The position numbers and the translations under genes are program-made. The notes under the pieces were generated by a model, which ran no database searches, was not told the DNA's origin, and worked only from the letters and a program-made list of their open reading frames with translations. Shown here piece by piece: positions 1-7,206 of a stretch of DNA of 64,000 bases (its first letter is position 1; every line of letters starts with the position of its first letter). This DNA is from Marinifilum flexuosum (lineage in GTDB: Bacteria; Bacteroidota; Bacteroidia; Bacteroidales; Marinifilaceae). The stretch spans positions 1 through 64,000 of the forward strand of contig NZ_RAPQ01000013.1 of NCBI RefSeq assembly GCF_003610555.1. Direction: 5' to 3'.

Positions 1-40
1 CATCATGCAAAATCGTGGCAAAACCACCCCTCTCCATCAT
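1..40 (-). CDS. Possible 5' end of a gene leaving the left edge
   Basis: Reading the minus strand from two adjacent ATG codons (40-38 and 37-35) gives an open frame MMERGGFATILHD that runs off the window. It lies about 30 nt downstream of a good Bacteroidota-type promoter on the same strand, which is the main reason to list it. Thirteen codons are too few to assign a family, and the segment could equally be an untranslated leader. Confidence 0.3.
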   Translation of the reverse strand, partial: MMERGGFATILHD

Positions 41-75
41 GTCTTCCCTATCGCCATACCGTTGTAAAGCGGGTG

Positions 76-108
76 CAAAGATAACGCATACTTTCTCACT
101 ATTCCAAA
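76..108 (-). promoter_or_regulatory. Bacteroidota-type promoter reading left
   Basis: On the minus strand TTTG (108-105) is followed after 21 nt by TATCTTTG (83-76), matching the TTTG / TAnnTTTG primary sigma factor consensus of Bacteroidota. It would drive the reading frame or leader at the left edge. Confidence 0.5.
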
Positions 109-181
109 TGAAAAATGCAAACTTTTTACCGCAAACATGCTAACAAGTTGATAGTCCGAGAGAAAAGATTCAGAAAAAAAC

Positions 182-227
182 ATCAGCGAATGTGTTTTTT
201 GATTGTTTTGAATATCTATTCGCTGAT
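182..227. other. Inverted repeat in intergenic region
   Basis: ATCAGCGAAT (182-191) and ATTCGCTGAT (218-227) form a perfect 10-bp stem around a 26-nt loop. A-rich sequence precedes it and a T run follows it, so it could act as a terminator on either strand. No complete gene ends nearby in the window, so its role is open. Confidence 0.45.
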
Positions 228-251
228 TTTTTCATGCACAATCATTCGAAA

Positions 252-335
252 CAATCCGGTAGGGATAGAAGCGGCATCCTTTTTCGAAGTATGAGAAAAA
301 AATATAGCGTATAGCCCGGCCCGAAGGGTACCAGC
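252..335 (+). ncRNA. Structured RNA resembling a common Bacteroidota intergenic motif (possibly Flavo-1)
   Basis: The segment has the conserved blocks GGGATAGAAGCGGCATCC, then a T-rich arm facing an A-rich arm (CTTTTTC with GAAAAAA), then ATAGCGTATAGCCCGG and CCGAAGGG. I recognise these blocks from many flavobacterial and Bacteroidota intergenic regions and believe they correspond to the Flavo-1 RNA motif, but the name is from memory. The function of that motif is unknown to me. It lies about 100 nt upstream of the glycosyltransferase gene and may belong to its leader or be independent. A covariance-model search (Rfam) would settle the family. Confidence 0.45.
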
Positions 336-442
336 ATAATTAATGATGGTTTTCACTCTTTTTAACGAATGGAAATGACAGTTTTATTACAGATATACTA
401 TCTTCGTGCTAATAAATTGTTTTACACATTAATTCTCTGAAG

Positions 443-1171
443 GTGACAGATAGACTTGTTATTATCCCGACCTACAATGAAAAAGAAAATATTGAAGCCA
501 TTGTAAGAAAGGTGTTCTCGCTGGAAACAGCTTTTGATATTCTTGTAATTGAAGACAATTCTCCTGATGGAACAGCAGATATTGTAAAAGTTTTGCAGAA
601 AGAGTTTTCTCAACTACACATTATAGAGCGAAAAGGAAAACTTGGCCTGGGTACCGCTTATATTACCGGTTTTAAATGGGCACTAGAAAACAATTACGAA
701 TATGTATTTGAAATGGATGCAGATTTTTCGCACAATCCGGAAGATTTGGTTCGTTTATATGATGCTTGCGCTAATCAAGGTGGTGATATGGCCATTGGTT
801 CTCGCTATGTTTCTGGTGTAAATGTTGTAAATTGGCCTATGGGTAGAGTTTTGATGTCGTATTTTGCATCAAAGTACGTTAGAATTGTAACGGGAATGAA
901 GATTCATGATGCAACTGCTGGCTTTAAATGCTACACCAAAAAGGTACTTGAAACCATAAATCTGGATAAAATTAGATTTAAAGGGTATGCTTTTCAGATA
1001 GAAATGAAATTTACTACGTGGAAATTTGGCTTTAATATTATTGAAGTTCCTATCATTTTTACAGATAGAACACAGGGAACCTCAAAAATGAGTGGTGGTA
1101 TTTTTAATGAAGCTGTATGGGGCGTAATTAAAATGAAACTACGCAGCTTTTTTACCAAATACGAAAGATAG
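443..1171 (+). CDS. Polyprenol-phosphate mannosyltransferase-like GT2 glycosyltransferase
   Basis: This 242-residue protein is a family 2 glycosyltransferase of the dolichol/polyprenol-phosphate mannose synthase type, which moves a sugar from a nucleotide-sugar to a polyprenyl phosphate at the cytoplasmic face of the membrane. Visible motifs are IIPTYNE near the N-terminus, EDNSPDGT at about 37-44, and the metal-binding DAD at 92-94 followed by SHNPEDL. It ends without the C-terminal membrane segments found in longer relatives, so it is the short soluble form. Translation starts at GTG; no in-frame ATG would keep the IIPTYNE strand. Dihydroorotase begins 31 nt downstream on the same strand. 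The exact sugar is an inference from the family. Confidence 0.82.
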   Translation: MTDRLVIIPTYNEKENIEAIVRKVFSLETAFDILVIEDNSPDGTADIVKVLQKEFSQLHIIERKGKLGLGTAYITGFKWALENNYEYVFEMDADFSHNPEDLVRLYDACANQGGDMAIGSRYVSGVNVVNWPMGRVLMSYFASKYVRIVTGMKIHDATAGFKCYTKKVLETINLDKIRFKGYAFQIEMKFTTWKFGFNIIEVPIIFTDRTQGTSKMSGGIFNEAVWGVIKMKLRSFFTKYER

Positions 1172-1202
1172 ATTTTAAAATACTTAGAACTAAACAACCA
1201 AA

Positions 1203-2543
1203 ATGTCGACTTATTTAATACAAAATGCCTTAATCATTAATGAGGGCAAGAAATTTGCCGGAAGTGTTCTGGTGAAAGATCAATTGATTGAAGAAATTTA
1301 TACATCTACTCCTGAAAGGGTTGATTCATCGTGGAAAGTTATTGATGCTGGTGGAAAATTGCTAATTCCAGGTGTGATTGATGACCAGGTACATTTTCGT
1401 GATCCTGGAATGCCGCACAAAGGTGATTTGTATACCGAGTCGAGAGCTGCCGTAGCAGGTGGTACTACTTCGTTTATGGATATGCCGAACGTGAAACCAC
1501 AAACAGTTACTCAAGAGCTACTTGCAGATCGCTACAAGCTTGGTGCTGAAAAATCGTTGGCCAACTATTCGTTCTACATGGGTGCCACCAATGACAATTT
1601 GGAGGAGATTTTAAAAACAGATCCTAAATCGGTTTGTGGAATTAAGATATTCATGGGATCATCAACAGGAAATATGTTGGTAGATGATATTGATACGCTT
1701 TCGCAGATTTTTGAAAAAGCGCCTCTTTTAATTGCGACGCATTGCGAGGACACTCCGATGATTGAAAAAAACCAGGCTGAATACGTTGAAAAATATGGCG
1801 AGGACATTCCAATGGAATACCATGGAGTGATTAGAAGTGCTGAAGCTTGTTACAAATCTTCATCGAAAGCTGTAGAATTGGCTAAAAAATACAACACGCG
1901 ACTTCACATTCTTCATTTATCGACTGGAATGGAAATGGATTTGTTCGACAATTCGATTCCATCGAGGGATAAAAGAATTACTACTGAGGTTTGTGTGCAT
2001 CACTTGTGGTTTGACGACAAGGATTATCTGACCAAAAAATCGAGAATACGTTGGAATCCTGCTGTTAAAACCAAGGCAGACCAGGATAAACTTTGGGAAG
2101 CTTTACTTGATGACAGGTTGGATGTAATTGCAACAGATCATGCACCACATACTGAAGAGGAGAAAGATGGCAATTATTTGAATTCAGCTGGTGGAGGTCC
2201 ATTGGTTCAACATTCGCTTGTAGCTATGTTGGAGCAAGCTCGACGCGGCAAGATTAGTCTTGAAAAAGTGATTGAAAAAATGTGTCACACTCCTGCTGAG
2301 ATTTTCCAGGTTGAAAAAAGAGGCTTTATCCGTAAAGGATATTACGCAGATTTGGTATTGGTTAATGAAGAAGATTGGACTGCCAACAAAGAAAACACAT
2401 TATATAAGTGTGGTTGGACTCCTTTCGATGGAGAAAAATTTCAATACATGATTGAAAAAACTTTTGTGAATGGTAACTTGGTGTACGACAATGGTAAGTT
2501 TGATGAAAGCACGAAAGGCATGCGCTTAAGTTTCGATCGTTAA
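1203..2543 (+). CDS. pyrC: Dihydroorotase
   Basis: Dihydroorotase closes carbamoyl-aspartate to dihydroorotate, step three of pyrimidine synthesis, in the cytoplasm. The 446-residue sequence has the amidohydrolase fold with the carboxylated lysine region GIKIFMGSSTGN (Lys about 148), the metal histidines in IATHCED (about 180) and HILHLSTG, and the catalytic Asp in ATDHAPHTEEEK. In the first metal motif the usual His-x-His is Gln-x-His (DDQVHFRDPG, Gln 62), which I recall as a shared feature of dihydroorotases of this phylum rather than a local defect. It follows the glycosyltransferase by 31 nt and precedes a lipoprotein gene by 21 nt, so the three may be co-transcribed. Confidence 0.93.
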   Translation: MSTYLIQNALIINEGKKFAGSVLVKDQLIEEIYTSTPERVDSSWKVIDAGGKLLIPGVIDDQVHFRDPGMPHKGDLYTESRAAVAGGTTSFMDMPNVKPQTVTQELLADRYKLGAEKSLANYSFYMGATNDNLEEILKTDPKSVCGIKIFMGSSTGNMLVDDIDTLSQIFEKAPLLIATHCEDTPMIEKNQAEYVEKYGEDIPMEYHGVIRSAEACYKSSSKAVELAKKYNTRLHILHLSTGMEMDLFDNSIPSRDKRITTEVCVHHLWFDDKDYLTKKSRIRWNPAVKTKADQDKLWEALLDDRLDVIATDHAPHTEEEKDGNYLNSAGGGPLVQHSLVAMLEQARRGKISLEKVIEKMCHTPAEIFQVEKRGFIRKGYYADLVLVNEEDWTANKENTLYKCGWTPFDGEKFQYMIEKTFVNGNLVYDNGKFDESTKGMRLSFDR

Positions 2544-2564
2544 CAAACACATTATATATAGAAC

Positions 2565-3053
2565 ATGAAAAAATTCTATTATACCTCTACAGCTCTGATC
2601 ATTTCAGGGCTGTTTTTGTTTTCCTGCCAAAGTAAACCAGAAAATTCACCTGCAAAAACTAAAGGTGAGCTTATTGCTGATCCAATTACTTACGAGGTGA
2701 TTGTAAAAAATCCTAATCCGGATGATGAATGGCTGAATGAATGCCTGGAGAATACCAATAGTTCCTACTTAATAGAGCAAGTTTTGAAAGAAGTACAAGT
2801 TGGTAATCTAAAAGCGTATGATTATTACGACAATCACGAATTATCCATTAGTGAAATCGAACAAATTATTACAGAAAATGATTTGAATGGGAGAACAGGC
2901 AAAATTCAGTTTGAAGAGAATTGGTATTGGGATAAAAATCAGTTACAACTTAAAAAGGAAGTTAAAAAGTTGATGTTTGGCTTCGAAATATTCGATACTA
3001 CCGGAAAACTGAGAGGTTACAAAGCCAGTTTTGTGGTTGACTTACAAAAGTAG
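2565..3053 (+). CDS. Lipoprotein of unknown function
   Basis: The 162-residue product has a type II signal peptide: basic MKK start, hydrophobic stretch and a lipobox ending LFLFSC with the lipidated Cys at 21. The mature part contains PITYEVIVKNPNPDDEW, a phrase I associate with the N-terminal part of GldN-like and related Bacteroidota envelope proteins, but the protein is too short and diverged for me to name. It is predicted to sit in the outer membrane facing the periplasm. It lies 21 nt downstream of pyrC on the same strand and is followed by a long non-coding repeat region, so it probably ends the transcription unit. Confidence 0.7.
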   Translation: MKKFYYTSTALIISGLFLFSCQSKPENSPAKTKGELIADPITYEVIVKNPNPDDEWLNECLENTNSSYLIEQVLKEVQVGNLKAYDYYDNHELSISEIEQIITENDLNGRTGKIQFEENWYWDKNQLQLKKEVKKLMFGFEIFDTTGKLRGYKASFVVDLQK

Positions 3054-3110
3054 ATGTTAAAACAAGTTACTGACTATTTTTTAATATGAAAATCGCTTTG
3101 ATTTTAATAC

Positions 3111-3424
3111 GAGGCGATTATTGACTTATGCAATGTGTATATATTTTCGTCCGAGGCCATTGTTAATGTATGCAATGGGTTTGTATTTTCATCCGAGCTA
3201 ATTGCTAACTTGTGCAATGGGCTTGTATTTTCGTCCACACCCCATGTAAGTTACTTACACACCCCTCGTATTTTCGTTCGAGACCATTGTTGAAACATGC
3301 AATGGGTGTGTATTTTCATCCGAGCCGATTGCTAACTTGTGCAATGCGCTTGTATTTTCGTCCGAGACTATTGTAGATTACTTACATACCCCTCGGATTT
3401 TCGTCCGCACCTCTTGTATGTACG
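3111..3424. repeat. 42-bp-period intergenic array 1
   Basis: Seven units of 42 or 43 bp and a decayed eighth follow each other without gaps. Units start at 3111, 3153, 3195, 3237, 3280, 3322 and 3364. Each has a box close to TGTATTTTCGTCC (boxes at 3140, 3182, 3224, 3267, 3309, 3351, 3394) and a small inverted repeat such as CCATTG..CAATGG, ATTGC..GCAAT or TGTAAG..CTTACA. Units 2-4 (3153-3279) and 5-7 (3280-3406) are two copies of one 127-bp block, so the array also grew by triplets. No open frame spans it. It fills most of the 685-nt gap between the lipoprotein and the dehydrogenase gene. Confidence 0.85.
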
Positions 3425-3634
3425 CTAAAGCATCAGTAAAATCAGGAATTTTATTTATAATGCCTAGTTAAATTATATTTATGAATTAGAAAGCGCAGTT
3501 CACCACAGCGGTTTGTTATTTCAATTCTCACCAACCATCGATAAAATGCTCTTTTGATCCACTGCAAAAAGTATTAGTTTTTGCTTTTTCCATTTTCTTC
3601 CTAAAGTTCGAAAGCATAATCAAGGTGAAAAAAG

Positions 3635-3642
3635 TACCTTTG
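3635..3642 (+). promoter_or_regulatory. Promoter -7 element for the 2-hydroxyacid dehydrogenase gene
   Basis: TACCTTTG matches the TAnnTTTG element and lies about 97 nt before the start codon. I do not see a clear TTTG at the right distance upstream, so only the -7 box is supported. Confidence 0.4.
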
Positions 3643-3738
3643 CCTAACTTGAGAATTTCATTCTCAACTCCTAATCCATTACTCTCGATAGTAATCGGGA
3701 CCATATGCATATAAAACGAACATGTAAAGTTTAAACAC

Positions 3739-4680
3739 ATGAAAGTACTATTTATAGATTCAACACACCCTCGTTTATTGGAGATGCTTCAAAATGCAGG
3801 CTTCGACTGTACTTATGCTCCTGAAAAGAACAAAGAGGAACTACTTGAAATATTTCCAGAATTCGATGGTTTTATCATTCGAAGTAAATTCAAATTGACC
3901 AAAACAGAACTTGATATCGCTTCCAATCTAAAATTTATTGGTAGAGTTGGTGCAGGCCTGGAAAATATTGATGTGGAATATGCAGAAAGCAAAGGCATAA
4001 GATGTTTTAATGCTCCGGAAGGAAACCGAGATGCCGTTGGTGAACATGCCGTAGGAATGCTTTTAACTCTTTTCAATAATTTGTGCCGCTGCAATTGGGA
4101 AGTTCGCAATGGAATGTGGAGACGAGAAGAAAACCGCGGCATTGAAATCATGGGCAAGACCGTAGGGATTATTGGATATGGAAACATGGGTGGAGCCTTT
4201 GCGCAAAGACTAAAAGGATTTGGCTGTAATGTAATTGCCTACGATAAATACAAGTTTGACTATACCGATAAATATTGCCAAGAAAAGCAATTAGAAGATT
4301 TGTTTGAACAATGCGATATTTTGAGTTTGCATGTTCCGCAAACCGACGAAACCATGTTTATGGTGAATGATCAATTTCTAAATCAATTTAAAAAACCAAT
4401 TTTCTTGATTAATACTGCACGTGGAAAAGTGGTTCGTATTGCTGATTTGGTAAAGAATCTAAAATCAGGACAAGTTAAAGGAGCTTGTTTGGACGTATTG
4501 GAATATGAAAAAACTTCTTTCGAAGATTTGCATGCATCAGAACTTCCTGCTGAATTTCAATATTTAATTGAAGCTGAAAATGTTTTATTGAGTCCACATG
4601 TTGGTGGATGGACCCATGAATCGAACATTAAACTTTCTGAAGTTACTGCACAAAAAATAATTGATGAATTTGCATCATAA
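3739..4680 (+). CDS. D-3-phosphoglycerate dehydrogenase-like 2-hydroxyacid dehydrogenase
   Basis: The 313-residue protein belongs to the D-isomer 2-hydroxyacid dehydrogenases, NAD-dependent cytoplasmic enzymes. It has the Rossmann motif GYGNMG at 146-151 with an acidic residue (Asp 169) after the second strand, indicating NAD rather than NADP, the NTARGK loop with catalytic Arg 228, Glu 257 and His 287 in SPHVGG. The N-terminal part (VGAGLENID, APEGNRDAVGEHA) is closest to the SerA group, but the C-terminal ACT domain of long SerA proteins is absent. The first step of serine synthesis is therefore the best guess; other 2-keto acids are possible. It has its own promoter element and a terminator after it. 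Confidence 0.78.
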   Translation: MKVLFIDSTHPRLLEMLQNAGFDCTYAPEKNKEELLEIFPEFDGFIIRSKFKLTKTELDIASNLKFIGRVGAGLENIDVEYAESKGIRCFNAPEGNRDAVGEHAVGMLLTLFNNLCRCNWEVRNGMWRREENRGIEIMGKTVGIIGYGNMGGAFAQRLKGFGCNVIAYDKYKFDYTDKYCQEKQLEDLFEQCDILSLHVPQTDETMFMVNDQFLNQFKKPIFLINTARGKVVRIADLVKNLKSGQVKGACLDVLEYEKTSFEDLHASELPAEFQYLIEAENVLLSPHVGGWTHESNIKLSEVTAQKIIDEFAS

Positions 4681-4688
4681 AAATCAAA

Positions 4689-4722
4689 AGCCTCAAGTCT
4701 AAAGATTTGAGGCTCTCTCTTA
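4689..4722 (+). terminator. Rho-independent terminator of the dehydrogenase gene
   Basis: AGCCTCAA (4689-4696) and TTGAGGCT (4707-4714) make an 8-bp stem with a 10-nt loop, followed by a pyrimidine-rich tail. It lies between two convergent genes. Confidence 0.7.
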
Positions 4723-4739
4723 TTATTTATAAGTCTAAT

Positions 4740-5378
4740 TCAAAATTGTGCAACCAAATCCGGTTCTCTCATAAAAACTGATTGCTTTTGCAATTGCTCT
4801 GCCAAATCATACAAAATTTCAATCTCCGATGAATTGGTAAACCAATTCTGACTTGTATATATTCCTATATACGATCTACCTTTTAACTCTGGCATAAAAT
4901 CAAGATTTAGCATGTTTATCCCAACTCTTAGTCTAGCATCAAAATCAAAAACTTTTAAGATCAAATTCTGAATCTTGTCATTGGTAAAAATCTTATTAGT
5001 ACCAATTGCTGTAAACTCATCGAACACTACCTGAGAATCAAACGAATCAACACCTGTTTTGTAGTATTGTTTTTTCCCAAACAGACTCATTTTATCGAAC
5101 ATGTGTTTTTTTCGAACACATATTTTTGTCTCATTTGAAACATCAATAGGAAAAAAAACACCACTATATACTGAATAATTATCCAATTTACGAGAATCTT
5201 CAAAACAAGCGAAAAAGACTCTTTTGTAATCATTATCAGGTATGCTTACAAATCTTCGGTGGAAACTTACAGGGTGTAGTGCATTAGAAGGATACGCTTT
5301 CTCGCTAAAATCAATTTTACGATGCGTTTTAAGAGCAAAATCTTTTAATTTTTCAATAACAGATTTTTCTTTTTCCAT
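4740..5378 (-). CDS. Protein of unknown function
   Basis: I do not recognise this 212-residue protein. It has no signal peptide or membrane segment and is rich in Phe, Lys and Asp, so it looks cytoplasmic. Motif-like stretches are HPVSFHRRFVSIPDND near residue 36-51 and KGRSYIGIYTSQNWF in the C-terminal half. The gene is convergent with the dehydrogenase upstream and has a 145-nt gap before the next minus-strand gene. Codon use and composition look like its neighbours. Confidence 0.6.
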   Translation of the reverse strand: MEKEKSVIEKLKDFALKTHRKIDFSEKAYPSNALHPVSFHRRFVSIPDNDYKRVFFACFEDSRKLDNYSVYSGVFFPIDVSNETKICVRKKHMFDKMSLFGKKQYYKTGVDSFDSQVVFDEFTAIGTNKIFTNDKIQNLILKVFDFDARLRVGINMLNLDFMPELKGRSYIGIYTSQNWFTNSSEIEILYDLAEQLQKQSVFMREPDLVAQF

Positions 5379-5523
5379 GTGGTAGCTGTGGTTTTAAAGA
5401 TTAAAATTTATCTAGACATTAATATACTTCAATTTCAATTCAGAATCAAAACACATTATTAACAGACTATTAGCAACATTTCAAAAATGTAATATTTAAA
5501 CCCAAGCTCCACAATTTTTCCAT

Positions 5524-6063
5524 CTAAAATCCATACGCCATTCCAACTCCAAAATAATGATAAGCCTCATCGGTTAACTCAATTTCCGATTCTATTATTA
5601 AGGACCAACCATTACCAACAGAAACTCTTATTCCTAATGGTATCCAAAGAGGAATTTTGGTTTCATTTCCAAAAACAATATCCATATCCAAACCCGTAAT
5701 CAATTTGGTTCCTCGTGCCAATGGTACGGTAACATTTGCCGTGCCATCCAATGCAAAATCGTGAAAGTGGTGAGCTCCTGCTGATAATGAAAGTGTTTTA
5801 CTGAAAAAAAATTCAATATCTCCTCCATAATAATTCTCATCTCCAAAAACTCCGAATTTTGCTCCCAAGTCAATATTCTGTCCTAATCCAACACCTGCAT
5901 GAAAAAACATCATGAATTCCGTTTCTCCATCGTATACTAAAAGAGATGGTTCAAATCCAATAGCAGCCTCTCCACTTTTTAAAATTCCAGAAGTATTAAA
6001 TACCTGCGCTTTTGCAAAAAACGCCCCACTCATCAGTAACAATAGAATAATTGCCTTTCTCAT
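5524..6063 (-). CDS. Small outer-membrane beta-barrel-like protein
   Basis: Starting at the ATG of MRKAIILLLL (an upstream in-frame ATG at 6081 would only add MIINED before the signal) gives 179 residues. There is a clear signal peptide cut after FFAKA. The rest alternates short amphipathic strands and glycines (GVGLGQNIDLGAKFGVFGDE, SVGNGWSLIIESEIEL) and ends GMAYGF with a terminal aromatic residue, the pattern of small outer-membrane barrels. No family name can be given. It sits alone between metF and an orphan gene, on the same strand as both. Confidence 0.62.
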   Translation of the reverse strand: MRKAIILLLLMSGAFFAKAQVFNTSGILKSGEAAIGFEPSLLVYDGETEFMMFFHAGVGLGQNIDLGAKFGVFGDENYYGGDIEFFFSKTLSLSAGAHHFHDFALDGTANVTVPLARGTKLITGLDMDIVFGNETKIPLWIPLGIRVSVGNGWSLIIESEIELTDEAYHYFGVGMAYGF

Positions 6064-6129
6064 ATCTTCATTAATTATCAATTCTATTTTTAAACTGAGA
6101 GAAACTGCCTTTTATTGCAGTTTATGCAT

Positions 6130-6161
6130 AAAAAAATCCCTCTTCAGAATTGAAAAGGGAT
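6130..6161 (-). terminator. Terminator of the methionine operon
   Basis: On the minus strand ATCCCT..AGGGAT plus TTCA..TGAA form a stem with one mismatch (6136-6161) followed by a run of seven T. It lies 22 nt after the metF stop codon and closes the long minus-strand operon. Confidence 0.8.
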
Positions 6162-6182
6162 GTTGATTTATATTATAAATCA

Positions 6183-7142
6183 TTAATAAATTGCCTTTGC
6201 GATGTCTCTCACACAATTAGAAGCCATTAATGTATAAAAGTGTAAAGATGGTACACCATGTTGAATCAACTCTTTGCTCTGCTGAATTCCCCACTCTACT
6301 CCCACTTGCTTCACCTCATCGTTACTTTTACATTTTCGAACCTCAGCTGCCAAAGCTTCCGGAATTTCAGTTTTAAAAATTTGCGGAAGAACATTTAATT
6401 GTGAAAGAGCTGAAATAGGTTTTATTCCAGGAACAATGGGAACTGTGATTCCAGCTTCACGCACTCTTTTCTCAAAATCGAAGAATTTCTGGTTATCGAA
6501 AAACATTTGCGTTACGATATAATCTGCTCCGGCATCCACTTTTTTCTTCAGCCAATATAAGTCCGATTCCATATTTGGAGCATTTTCGTGTTTCTCAGGG
6601 TATCCTGCAGTACCATAAGAAAATGGTGTTTCAAATGGCTCAACATGAGTTCCATCCAGAAAGTTTCCTTTATTGATGCCATTCACCTGTCCAATTAAAT
6701 CAATAGCAAATTTGTGCTCTCCTTCACTCGGAATGAAGTCGTGACGTGGTGATTTATCCCCTTGCAAAAGCAATAAATCATGAATACCCAGGAAATTCAG
6801 ATCCAACAATGCATTTTCAGTTTCTTCAGGAGTAAATCCGCTACAGATTACATGAGGAACAACTGTAAGTTTGTATTTATTCTGAATGGCAGCCGCTACT
6901 GCAACAGTACCCGGACGCTTGCGAGTGATTTTTTTCTCGAATCCTCCATTTGGGGATTCCACGAATACCACCTCATCGCGGTGTGCCGTAATATTAATGT
7001 ACTTGGGATCGAATCCCCGAAGTTTTTCGATGGTATTAAATACCTTATATATACTATTACCCCTTAATGGAGGTAATAGCTCAAAAGAGAAATGTGTGGT
7101 TTTATTCTCAATTGCTTGATTTAAATGTTCGATTACTTTCAT
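6183..7142 (-). CDS. metF: Methylenetetrahydrofolate reductase
   Basis: MetF reduces 5,10-methylene- to 5-methyl-tetrahydrofolate with FAD and NADH, making the methyl donor for methionine synthase. The 319-residue protein has the family N-terminus HFSFELLPP with the catalytic Glu, the NITAHRDE region, the LLLQGD segment and the ADYIVTQMFFDN strand that lines the TIM barrel. Length is normal for a bacterial MetF without the eukaryotic regulatory extension. It is the last gene of the methionine operon, 64 nt after metH, whose product uses its product directly. Control is expected through the SAM riboswitch at the operon head. Confidence 0.95.
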   Translation of the reverse strand: MKVIEHLNQAIENKTTHFSFELLPPLRGNSIYKVFNTIEKLRGFDPKYINITAHRDEVVFVESPNGGFEKKITRKRPGTVAVAAAIQNKYKLTVVPHVICSGFTPEETENALLDLNFLGIHDLLLLQGDKSPRHDFIPSEGEHKFAIDLIGQVNGINKGNFLDGTHVEPFETPFSYGTAGYPEKHENAPNMESDLYWLKKKVDAGADYIVTQMFFDNQKFFDFEKRVREAGITVPIVPGIKPISALSQLNVLPQIFKTEIPEALAAEVRKCKSNDEVKQVGVEWGIQQSKELIQHGVPSLHFYTLMASNCVRDIAKAIY

Positions 7143-7206
7143 TGGTTAATTTTAAATGTGAGATTTTATTAAATCTCAAAGATCGTATTCTAATAATTTG
7201 ATGTTT

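Noticed and set aside
3111-3424. CRISPR array
   Set aside because: The conserved part is only about 13-16 bp and varies, the rest is related between units rather than unique, and no cas genes are near.
3528-3740. 70-codon minus-strand frame before the dehydrogenase gene
   Set aside because: It overlaps the promoter and leader of the dehydrogenase gene on the other strand and has no recognisable sequence.
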